DNA of 64,000 bases, taken from NCBI GenBank assembly GCA_965220775.1, contig OZ244845.1, positions 2,170,001-2,234,000 of the forward strand, written 5' to 3'. The notes beneath the pieces were generated by a model. It had not been told where the DNA came from. It did not search any database and saw nothing but the letters and a program-made list of their open reading frames with translations. This document shows, in pieces, positions 26,701 through 33,477 of this stretch (the first letter of the stretch is position 1; every line of letters starts with the position of its first letter). Origin of the DNA: G963664835 sp965220775. GTDB lineage: Bacteria; Chloroflexota; UBA6077; FW602-bin22; JBCLEL01. The position numbers and the translations under genes were made by a program.

Positions 26701-27762
26701 TTACCCGTTCCCCCATTCAAAAACCACCCCCAACGAGTCTTCATCATTGAGAATCATATCCCAAACTTGCTTGGCCTTGTCTGGACGAATGAAATGAGTG
26801 AGCAAGGGACCGATTTTCCACCTGCAGGCTCTACGCAAGCGGATTACTTGCTGAACCTCGTCGTAAGTATGGTGCTCGGTCTGAACCATGCTCACTTCGT
26901 ACAGGTGCGCTAGACTGAAGTCGTAGCTTACCTTCCAACGTCCGCCGACCATCACGAATCGCCCGCCCCGCCTGATCAATCCGCGGGTCATCACCTCGTC
27001 GATAAGTTCGTTGTTGCCCGTCGTCTCTATTACCACGTCGAACGGACCCAGACTTGCCAAATCTTTCCAATATGTATCGCGACTGAAGTCCAAGACCGAC
27101 TCGAATCCCACTTCCATCGCCTTTTCGAGACGAAGAGGAATTCTGTCGACGCCAACGGAGGTGCCTCCCCTTACCACTGCGCCTTGCCCGGAAAACAAAC
27201 CGAGTAACCCCAGTCCAAGCACTAGACACCGGCTGCCGACTCCAATCTGTCCTCTGCCGCTAGCATGTAGCCCGATGCTCGACAGAGATAGAAATGCGGC
27301 TTCCCCATCTGATATATCGTCCGGCAGGACGGTGACGTAGCGGTTCCGCCTGATCCTGCCGAACGAGTCGACCTGATCCACGTCCACCTGCTCGTCTGCT
27401 GGTCGCGTTCCTGGTAAAACGTCATCCGCCGGCCCTATCCGTGCAGCGGCGTGGGCGCCTGGGCGCGCGGTTTGTCCCACGAATGGGTGTCCCCAATCGT
27501 GCGCGTACACCCGCTGACCGGTGTTTGGCCCTATCACACCGTTCCCGACCCGGCCGACTAGTCCCACCTGCTGATAGCCGGATACCGACGGATATCCCAC
27601 CGCCCAATTTCCGCCGAACAGCCGGTTTTTCTCAGTCCCCGGACTGACGCCGCTCGCCTTGGTAATTATCTCTATGTCGCCCGGCCCTAGCTCCGGCAGC
27701 TCGAGGTCGTCCCTTAGCTCCACAACTCCGGGAGCGGTAAAGACGATTCCCTCTATTCCCAC
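26701..27762 (-). CDS. Zinc-binding-type (MDR) dehydrogenase
   Basis: A medium-chain dehydrogenase/reductase (353 aa). The N-terminal GroES-like part has LGPGDIEIITKASGVSPGTE and GYQQVGLVGRVGNGV. The Rossmann part starts CLVLGLGLLGLFSGQGAVVRG and continues with VVIETTGNNELIDEVM and GGRFVMVGGR. The catalytic zinc cysteine of alcohol dehydrogenases is not obvious (GVSPGTEKNRLFG at that place), so it may be one of the MDR enzymes lacking the classical site, like bacteriochlorophyllide/threonine-type relatives. The GTG at 27762 has GGGGA five bases upstream; TTG 27774 is an alternative. Confidence 0.82.
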   Translation of the reverse strand: MGIEGIVFTAPGVVELRDDLELPELGPGDIEIITKASGVSPGTEKNRLFGGNWAVGYPSVSGYQQVGLVGRVGNGVIGPNTGQRVYAHDWGHPFVGQTARPGAHAAARIGPADDVLPGTRPADEQVDVDQVDSFGRIRRNRYVTVLPDDISDGEAAFLSLSSIGLHASGRGQIGVGSRCLVLGLGLLGLFSGQGAVVRGGTSVGVDRIPLRLEKAMEVGFESVLDFSRDTYWKDLASLGPFDVVIETTGNNELIDEVMTRGLIRRGGRFVMVGGRWKVSYDFSLAHLYEVSMVQTEHHTYDEVQQVIRLRRACRWKIGPLLTHFIRPDKAKQVWDMILNDEDSLGVVFEWGNG

Positions 27763-27853
27763 AAGAGTCCCCAAGATGCGCTGTCAAACTGCCCTCGGTG
27801 GGACAGACAAACCCGATTCGCCAACCCGCCGTGACACCCGCCGACGCGGATAT

Positions 27854-28360
27854 TCATTCGAATTTTGGCGCCTCGTCTCCCAGGTCATCCAGCTTGCCGG
27901 CGAATACCGACGGGTAGTCCTTTAGCTCAATTAGCTCAAGCATGAATCCGTCCGGATCGTAGAAGAAGAGTGCCCGCCAACTACCGTCCGACGGCGGAAA
28001 AAGTACCGGAGGTGAAACGAACTTCACCCCCTTTGAACTGAGGTCCTCGTACGCGGCATCGATGTCTTCGACTCCGAAGGCGACGTGGGCCGTGGCGGCA
28101 TCGTTGATGTCGTTGGTGCTCTTTCCGCCTTTGGGCTCCACCCACTCGATCAAATCAATTATTATGTTGCCGGTCTGAGGAGCTACCATTCGCGCCTCGC
28201 GCATCTTGGCGTTGGGCAAATCGACCATTGTCGATATCTCCGGACCGTCGTGGGTTACCCAAGTGATGACCTTTAGGCCAAGCATGTCGCGATAGAACTC
28301 TAGTGAACGGTCGAGGTCCTTGACCATTACCGTCACGTGATCGAGAGTCTTGAGGTGCAT
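27854..28360 (-). CDS. VOC-family (glyoxalase/extradiol dioxygenase-like) protein
   Basis: A 168-aa vicinal-oxygen-chelate protein. The start MHLKTLDHVTVMVKDLDRSLEF supplies the first metal His (LDHV), TAHVAFGVEDIDAAYEDLSSKG the second module, and FFYDPDGFMLELIE the C-terminal Glu ligand. Such proteins are lyases, epimerases or dioxygenases that bind a divalent metal. GGAG precedes the ATG. It stands between the LLM oxidoreductase and the zinc-type dehydrogenase on the same strand, consistent with a catabolic pathway. Reaction unknown. Confidence 0.88.
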   Translation of the reverse strand: MHLKTLDHVTVMVKDLDRSLEFYRDMLGLKVITWVTHDGPEISTMVDLPNAKMREARMVAPQTGNIIIDLIEWVEPKGGKSTNDINDAATAHVAFGVEDIDAAYEDLSSKGVKFVSPPVLFPPSDGSWRALFFYDPDGFMLELIELKDYPSVFAGKLDDLGDEAPKFE

Positions 28361-28445
28361 TTGCTAACTCCTTTATCGCCAACTTAGACCGATTTACGCC
28401 GAAACGGCGTGCGGTAACCTACAAGAGCGAAGGTTTCTTGGGCTC

Positions 28446-29537
28446 TCAACTCAAGTCTTGGAGCTGAGGCATAACCTCTTCTGCCAACAATGTCATCGAG
28501 CGATCCCAGATCTCCTTGGGACGCCATTCGTGGCCCATAGCCAACAATACGCCGAATCCGCCGACGTCCTCGTGCAGCTTGCGAAGTTTGCGGGCGCATT
28601 CATCCGGGTCTCCCACGATCCACGTATTGTCTAACAGGTACTCCACGTCGACCTCTTCATCCGACATTGCTGGATCCTCTTTCAAAAGATCCATCCCTCG
28701 CACCAATCTCAGGAAGGGAAAGAAATAGTCGATCCACACCTCCGCGAAACAGCCTTCCAATACTTCTTTTCGGGCCTGTTCGGTCGTTTCGGCGACATGT
28801 ACGTCACGCGCAATTCGCCAAGTGGCTCTATCGGCCGGTCTATTGACTCGGTTTGCGCTGTTCTCCACGGTTTCGAAGTGAGTCTTGAGTATCCTGATCG
28901 GCAAGACGTTGACGCTCATCGGCATCCAGCCTCGTTCTCCAGCCATCACCAATGTTTCAGAGTTCGGTGACAGGCCGGCTACGCCGATCGGCGGATGGGG
29001 TTGCTGGAAAGGCTTCATGTGATAGTACAGATCTACCTCGTAGTTCGGTTCCGGAACTCGGAAGCGCCAACGCTTTCCATTCTGCTGCTCATAAAGACCA
29101 GGCTTCGGATCCGCCCACAGTTGAAGGATGGTTTCGAGAGCCTCGTTGGTGATGGCCCGTTGTTCTCCACCCTTGTAATCAACGTCGAATAGCTCGAGAT
29201 CGCTCGTTAGACCGCCGGAACCGATACCCCAATAAAGGCGACCCTTGGCCATATGGTCGAGTTGGGCAATCCTGTTAGCCAGCACGACCGGGTTGTGATT
29301 TGGCATACAGGAGACGCCAGTCCCGAGTTTCATGTGCTTAGTAACGGGCAGGGCCTGGGCGATCAACAAATCAGGAGAAGGTATGTTTTCCCAAACACTC
29401 GTAAAATGCTCTCCAACCCACGCTTCGTCGTATTTCAACTCATCGAGCCGGATCAGCTGTTCGAGGTCTTCCTCGAGCGTTTCGGTTTGATTGCTTCCAG
29501 GCGGATGCAGTGGCATGGTGAAGTAGCCTAGCTTCAT
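28446..29537 (-). CDS. LLM-class flavin-dependent oxidoreductase
   Basis: A luciferase-like monooxygenase (363 aa) with the TIM-barrel start MKLGYFTMPLHPPG and the family stretch YDEAWVGEHFTSVWENIPSPDLL. LGTGVSCMPNHNPVVLANRIAQLDHMAKGRL (only the LDHMAKGRL end is diagnostic) and WGIGSGGL follow; IVGDPDECARKLRKL is the common C-terminal element. Such enzymes use reduced FMN or F420 from a partner reductase, which is not adjacent here. It lies in the minus-strand catabolic cluster. LLM monooxygenases are expanded in SAR202-type Chloroflexota, which fits the context. Confidence 0.92.
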   Translation of the reverse strand: MKLGYFTMPLHPPGSNQTETLEEDLEQLIRLDELKYDEAWVGEHFTSVWENIPSPDLLIAQALPVTKHMKLGTGVSCMPNHNPVVLANRIAQLDHMAKGRLYWGIGSGGLTSDLELFDVDYKGGEQRAITNEALETILQLWADPKPGLYEQQNGKRWRFRVPEPNYEVDLYYHMKPFQQPHPPIGVAGLSPNSETLVMAGERGWMPMSVNVLPIRILKTHFETVENSANRVNRPADRATWRIARDVHVAETTEQARKEVLEGCFAEVWIDYFFPFLRLVRGMDLLKEDPAMSDEEVDVEYLLDNTWIVGDPDECARKLRKLHEDVGGFGVLLAMGHEWRPKEIWDRSMTLLAEEVMPQLQDLS

Positions 29538-29674
29538 GTTGGCAGCCTCCTAAGTTCCTGTCGGGCGTTGCAAGCTGGTGCACGCAATCTGACGTACCAG
29601 AACCTCGCCGAAATTCTCCGGCAGTGCGCGAGATTCGTCAATCACTCAATATTATTCGGCGAACGTGCCTCCGT

Positions 29675-30001
29675 CTATCCGCCCTTCCACTTGGAGTCAT
29701 CCGGGAAAATTGTTGATCCCCGGTAGATTACCCTCGCTTCGATCACGTCCTGCGAAGCCTCCCGCCACTTAGCCAAATGAGGCGTACGCGTGTGTGCCTC
29801 AAAGGCATCCTCGTCAGCGTATATTTCGTAGGCGTAGATCGTGTTAGGATCACTCTCGTCCTGGCTAACGTCGAACTGGTAGCAACCTGGTTCCACACTC
29901 ACCGAGCTGCCGGCGTCTTCGACTAGCGCCGCGACAACGGCATCGCGGTGTCCTTCTTGGATCTTGAACTGTGCTATCAAAACGAACATCTCTCTTACCA
30001 T
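29675..30001 (-). CDS. ABM-domain putative quinol monooxygenase
   Basis: A 108-aa ferredoxin-fold protein of the antibiotic biosynthesis monooxygenase (ABM/YgiN) family: MFVLIAQFKIQEGHRDAVVA, then VEPGCYQFDVSQDESDPNTI, YEIYADEDAFEAHTRTPHLAKW. These small dimers often act as cofactor-free quinol monooxygenases or hydroxy-substrate cleaving partners. AGGAGG lies very close to the first ATG (30001); the ATG at 29989 (MFVLIAQ) gives the family N-terminus and is an equally good start. It is 6 bp from the aldolase stop, so the two are very likely co-transcribed. Confidence 0.87.
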   Translation of the reverse strand: MVREMFVLIAQFKIQEGHRDAVVAALVEDAGSSVSVEPGCYQFDVSQDESDPNTIYAYEIYADEDAFEAHTRTPHLAKWREASQDVIEARVIYRGSTIFPDDSKWKGG

Positions 30002-30007
30002 GACCTC

Positions 30008-30781
30008 CTATTCTGTGGCTTTCAAAAACTCTTCGGTGGCCGGACCCAGAACTTGATACACGCTGACTACTGTAAAGTTAACCCCGCGCCCGCGTTGAAT
30101 CTGGGCCCACTCATCCGCTTTGTCCAGGTCCATAGTCGGAATGCATATGTGGCGGCCCGCCGATCGCACCTGTCCTACTACCTCCGCTACCACCTTCTGA
30201 ACCTCGGGGTGCTCCCAATGACCAGCTACGCCCAACGACTCCGCCATATCCATTAGTCCGAGCATGAAAATGTCGATTCCTGGGACTTTGAGAATCTCCG
30301 GCAAGTTATCGACGGCTTGCTTTTCCTCGATCATGCCTATGACGATCGATTCCTCGTTGACCCGGTCTTGGTACTCTCTGACGGACGATACGAATCCGTA
30401 GCGAGCGGCGCGTGCCGCTGCATTGCTTCCACGACGACCAACCGGGCGGAAACGAGTCTGTTCGACAATCGCCTCGGCCTGCTCCCGTGTATTCACATGA
30501 GGCACCAACACGCCACCCGCGCCCATGTCCATATAGAGACTTATCGTGGCCGGGTCGTTTCGATAAAGTCTGACTATAGGGACCATCCCAGAGTTTTGAG
30601 CCGCTCGAACCATGCTCTCGCAGGTTTCTGCGTCTATGGTGGCCTGATGAACGTCGATGAAGGTCCATTCGAAGCCGGCATAGCCGCCAAACTCCACTAG
30701 GGCAGGCGATGCGACCGCTACCGCCCATCCCCTCAAGTACTCGCCGGCATCAGCCCTCGCAATCAGTGATCTGGCACTCAA
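30008..30781 (-). CDS. HpcH/HpaI-family aldolase
   Basis: A class II pyruvate-type aldolase of the HpcH/HpaI family (257 aa). The signature region FEWTFIDVHQATIDAETCESMV (His near residue 45), VPIVRLYRNDP, the metal Glu in VIGMIEEKQAVDNL, and VPGIDIFMLGLMDMAESLG with the Asp ligand are present. Members reversibly cleave 4-hydroxy-2-oxoacids. The start is TTG at 30781 preceded by GAGGAG at 6-bp spacing. It is the first gene of the six-gene minus-strand cluster. A second, more divergent paralogue is at 44013-44768. Confidence 0.9.
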   Translation of the reverse strand: MSARSLIARADAGEYLRGWAVAVASPALVEFGGYAGFEWTFIDVHQATIDAETCESMVRAAQNSGMVPIVRLYRNDPATISLYMDMGAGGVLVPHVNTREQAEAIVEQTRFRPVGRRGSNAAARAARYGFVSSVREYQDRVNEESIVIGMIEEKQAVDNLPEILKVPGIDIFMLGLMDMAESLGVAGHWEHPEVQKVVAEVVGQVRSAGRHICIPTMDLDKADEWAQIQRGRGVNFTVVSVYQVLGPATEEFLKATE

Positions 30782-30940
30782 TTCAAGCTCCTCGGGTAGA
30801 TTCGTGCGATGACGAGGGCACCGACGTTGTGTCAGACGTCCGCTGGTGAGCCAACGTCGGGATCGGCGCCATCATCCGTTGCACCCTCAAACGACAATTA
30901 TTCGGGTCACCGCCGCGCCCGTCAAGCGCCGTAGCCCAAC
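30782..30940. other. Upstream region of the catabolic cluster
   Basis: This 159-bp stretch lies between the aldolase start and the truncated miniature element. It presumably contains the promoter of the minus-strand cluster, but I cannot pick out convincing -35 and -10 boxes or an operator. Confidence 0.3.
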
Positions 30941-31231
30941 GTAAGTGTTCAGATTTGGGTGTATCTACTCCGTGTGGGCGTAATATCGCGCCAATGGGCG
31001 TCTACCACAGGCGACGACGTCAGATCGGGGAAAGCCAGGAGAGGGTTGCAAGGGCGAAGCCCTTGCCGGGGGATGTGGGGGTGTCCCCAACAACAAAGAT
31101 CCTCCTTCTCCTGGCCAGGAGAAGGAGGCCAGGGGATGAGGTCGACCAGATAGTGGAGTTGGAATTCACCCCTTGACCGCCGGCTGAGGTCCCGAATGCC
31201 GACTCGGCCTTTCCAGCGCCGGATTATGTAG
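30941..31231. mobile_element. MITE-like element, copy 3, right end missing
   Basis: It starts with the same terminal sequence GTAAGTGTTCAGATTTGGGT as copies at 589 and 31980 and follows the same order: CTACCACAGGCGA, ATCGGGGAAAGCCAGGA, GGGTTGCAAGGGCGA, and the inverted pair CTTCTCCTGGCCAGGAGAAG. It lacks the internal CGCCTAGGCG segment and diverges after GGCCTTTCCAGCGCC, so the right terminal repeat is gone. It is older or more eroded than the other two. Confidence 0.75.
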
Positions 31232-31236
31232 CCATC

Positions 31237-31242
31237 TATAAT
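31237..31242 (+). promoter_or_regulatory. Possible -10 box of the Rieske gene
   Basis: TATAAT lies 40 bp upstream of the ATG at 31283, just past the truncated end of miniature element copy 3. No matching -35 hexamer is visible at 16-18 bp. Confidence 0.35.
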
Positions 31243-31282
31243 ATACAAATCACAAGTTAGCCAAAATTGGAAGGGAGCGACA

Positions 31283-31597
31283 ATGACTAGAGAAGAGAGG
31301 GTCGCGGCAGCCAGCGAGATCGGCTCCGGCGAGTTCAAGAGCGTGGACGTGGACGGCGAGTGTTTATTGTTGGCAAACGTCGAAGGCAAGATCTACGCCG
31401 TGTCGGATATCTGCACCCACGAAGAGTGTACCCTATCCGACGGCGCAATCCTGGAAGGCGTAGAGGTCGAGTGTGAGTGTCACGGTGCGCGCTTCGACGT
31501 CACCAGCGGCGAGGTCACCCAGGAGCCGGCGGAAGAGCCCCTGAAGACCTACGATGTGAGCGTTCAAGGTGACGACGTTCTCGTATCGTTCGACTAG
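31283..31597 (+). CDS. Rieske-type [2Fe-2S] ferredoxin
   Basis: A 104-aa soluble Rieske protein like ferredoxin components of aromatic-ring dioxygenases. Cluster ligands are C44-T-H46 (ICTHEECTLSDG) and C64-x2-H67 (ECECHGARFDV). Extra cysteines at 49 and 66 are unusual for the soluble type. No oxygenase or reductase gene is adjacent on the plus strand; it is a single gene 500 bp from the divergent catabolic cluster, whose LLM, ABM or PhyH enzymes are possible partners. GGGAG precedes the ATG. Confidence 0.92.
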   Translation: MTREERVAAASEIGSGEFKSVDVDGECLLLANVEGKIYAVSDICTHEECTLSDGAILEGVEVECECHGARFDVTSGEVTQEPAEEPLKTYDVSVQGDDVLVSFD

Positions 31598-31979
31598 GCT
31601 CCCTGGCATCCGCTCAGGTATCAAGACTCAGTTCATACCTGCGTAAATCGGTATGACCTTTAGCTAGAAAAACGGCTCTGCTGAGTCCGACACTCATCAA
31701 CTGCCCACCGACTAGGTCATTCCAGGGGAGGGGTAGCCGGCGTAAGTGCGAACCTTTTCCAAAGGAACTGGCAGGGCAAGCTGCTGAATCGCGCTCTCCC
31801 TCTGGGAGAGGGTTGAGGTGAGGGTGAATAGAGTCCCGCCCCAGTTCGCGACTCCAATTAATGTCGCCTTTGTGGTACCACCCCGCGCCACACCGTTTTC
31901 ATCTCCCTGATGTGGCCTTGCGAAGGCGACGGACTTTCCCCGCCTTCCTGCCACAAGACAATAGCAATAGCGTCAAATA
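31598..31979. repeat. Intergenic gap with a REP-like hairpin
   Basis: No gene is supported. Bases 31793-31827 contain CTCTCCCTCTGGGAGAG followed by GGTTGAGGTGAGGGTGAA. This short hairpin repeat type also occurs at 35929-35957. Confidence 0.55.
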
Positions 31980-32363
31980 GTAAGTGTTCAGATTTAGGGG
32001 CACCTGCTCCGTATGGGCGTCCGCCTAGGCGGATCGCACCAATGAGGGTCTACCACAGGGGAGGACGTTTGATCGGGGAAAGCCGGGAAAGGGTTGCAAG
32101 GTCGATCCGCCTCAGGCGGATGCCGGGGGATGCGGGGGTGTCCCCCACAACAAAGATCCCCCTTCTCCTGGCCAGGAAAAGGGGGCTAGGTCGAAGACTA
32201 CGCAAGGCGAGGGGATGAGGTCGAGCAGCTCGTGGATTTGGCATCGATAGGTTGGAAATCACCCCTTGATCGCCTACTGAGGACCCGAATGGCGACTCGG
32301 CCTATCCAGTTCCCGGACATGGAGGAGCGACGTACACTCAAACCTGAACTGTTGCGTCAGACA
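31972..32363. mobile_element. MITE-like element, copy 2
   Basis: The element spans 31980-32355 (376 bp, the same length as copy 1). Termini are GTAAGTGTTCAGATTTAGGG on the left and CTGAACTGTTGC on the right. By eye it matches copy 1 at more than 90% of positions, including the internal palindromes. The flanks GTCAAATA (31972-31979) and GTCAGACA (32356-32363) agree at 6 of 8 positions and may be a decayed target duplication. It has no coding capacity. Confidence 0.78.
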
Positions 32364-32370
32364 AAATATC

Positions 32371-32400
32371 TTGACAATATTGAGTTAGTTAATAGATAAT
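32371..32400 (+). promoter_or_regulatory. Putative sigma70 promoter of the sulfurtransferase gene
   Basis: TTGACA (32371-32376), an 18-bp spacer and GATAAT (32395-32400) form a strong promoter candidate, starting 15 bp beyond the end of miniature element copy 2 and about 75 bp before the ATG at 32474. Confidence 0.6.
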
Positions 32401-32473
32401 AGCGTCAATTCTTTCTTCTCGCGATTGCCGAAGTAATCGGAATCAGTTCGCTCACATTGGAGGTTGAGTTCGC

Positions 32474-33319
32474 ATGGGATCGGGATACGCAAACCCGGAT
32501 GTATTGGTAAACACGGAATGGGTAGCTCAGAATCTAGACAATTCGACAGTCAAGCTAGTAGAAGTCGATGTAGACACAAGTGCATATGACAGCGGCCACA
32601 TAGCCGGGGCAGTCGGTTGGAATTGGCAGACTGACCTGACTACACAGCCGGTTCGGGATGTGATCAGCATTGATCAGCTTAACCAATTGTTGAGCCAATC
32701 CGGCGTCAACGATGGCGACACCCTCGTCCTGTACGGAGACAACAACAACTGGTTTGCCGCCTGGGCGTTCTGGCAGCTGACAATGGCAGGTTACCCCGAC
32801 CTCAGACTGATGAATGGAGGTCGTCTGAAGTGGGTATCAGAGGAGCGGGCACTGACCAACGAAGTGCCTAAGCCGGCAGCCGGCAGCGCTACTGTCAGCG
32901 GAGGTGATCAGAGTCTGCGAGCGTCCCGCGAAGATGTTTTGGCAGGCATTGGACAAGCGGAGCGAGGGCTCGTCGACGTGCGTTCTCCCGGGGAGTTCAG
33001 CGGCGAGTTGCTGGCCCCAGCAAACCTGCCTCAAGAGGGCGCCCAGCGCGGCGGACACGTCCCTGGCGCATCCAATATTCCCTGGCTTACGGCAGTTAAC
33101 GATGACGGCACCTTCAAGTCGGCCGACGAGTTGAGAGACATATACGAGGGCAAAGGAATCACCGCCGACAAAGACATAGTCGCCTATTGCCGAATCGGTG
33201 AGCGGTCTTCGCACAGTTGGTTCGCGTTGAAATACCTACTCGGTTATCCGAACGTGCGAAACTACGACGGATCTTGGACCGAATGGGGCAGCATGGTCGG
33301 CGTGCCGATCGAACGATAA
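32474..33319 (+). CDS. Sulfurtransferase with two rhodanese domains
   Basis: A thiosulfate/3-mercaptopyruvate sulfurtransferase (281 aa). The inactive N-terminal rhodanese domain (YANPDVLVNTEWVAQNL to LMNGGRLKWVSE) is followed by the catalytic domain (VDVRSPGEFSGELLAP), with the active cysteine C239 in IVAYCRIGERSSHSWFALKYL. The CRIGERS loop with basic residues favours thiosulfate over mercaptopyruvate use and is typical of actinobacterial/Chloroflexota CysA-like proteins. A GGAGG site precedes the ATG. It has its own promoter and terminator, so it is monocistronic. Confidence 0.94.
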   Translation: MGSGYANPDVLVNTEWVAQNLDNSTVKLVEVDVDTSAYDSGHIAGAVGWNWQTDLTTQPVRDVISIDQLNQLLSQSGVNDGDTLVLYGDNNNWFAAWAFWQLTMAGYPDLRLMNGGRLKWVSEERALTNEVPKPAAGSATVSGGDQSLRASREDVLAGIGQAERGLVDVRSPGEFSGELLAPANLPQEGAQRGGHVPGASNIPWLTAVNDDGTFKSADELRDIYEGKGITADKDIVAYCRIGERSSHSWFALKYLLGYPNVRNYDGSWTEWGSMVGVPIER

Positions 33320-33354
33320 TAGGCGTCTCCGACCCGTAGTATCGAAACTTCACT

Positions 33355-33391
33355 GAGACCGGCCGAGCGGAGGCTCGGCCGGTCTCTATTT
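33355..33391 (+). terminator. Intrinsic terminator after the sulfurtransferase gene
   Basis: A perfect 14-bp GC-rich stem (GAGACCGGCCGAGC at 33355-33368 and its complement at 33373-33386) with loop GGAG is followed by TATTTCT. It lies 36 bp after the stop codon. Confidence 0.9.
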
Positions 33392-33477
33392 CTCCGCCTT
33401 TTCGCGCAACATCGGTCGCCAGACTTTTATTACCATGGTAATCCTCTGAGTATTGGCAGTCCGCTCACTCGGCCTTA

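Noticed and set aside
26701..27762. Threonine dehydrogenase (Tdh)
   Set aside because: The expected catalytic zinc cysteine and histidine motifs are not seen at the normal places, so only a general MDR assignment is given.
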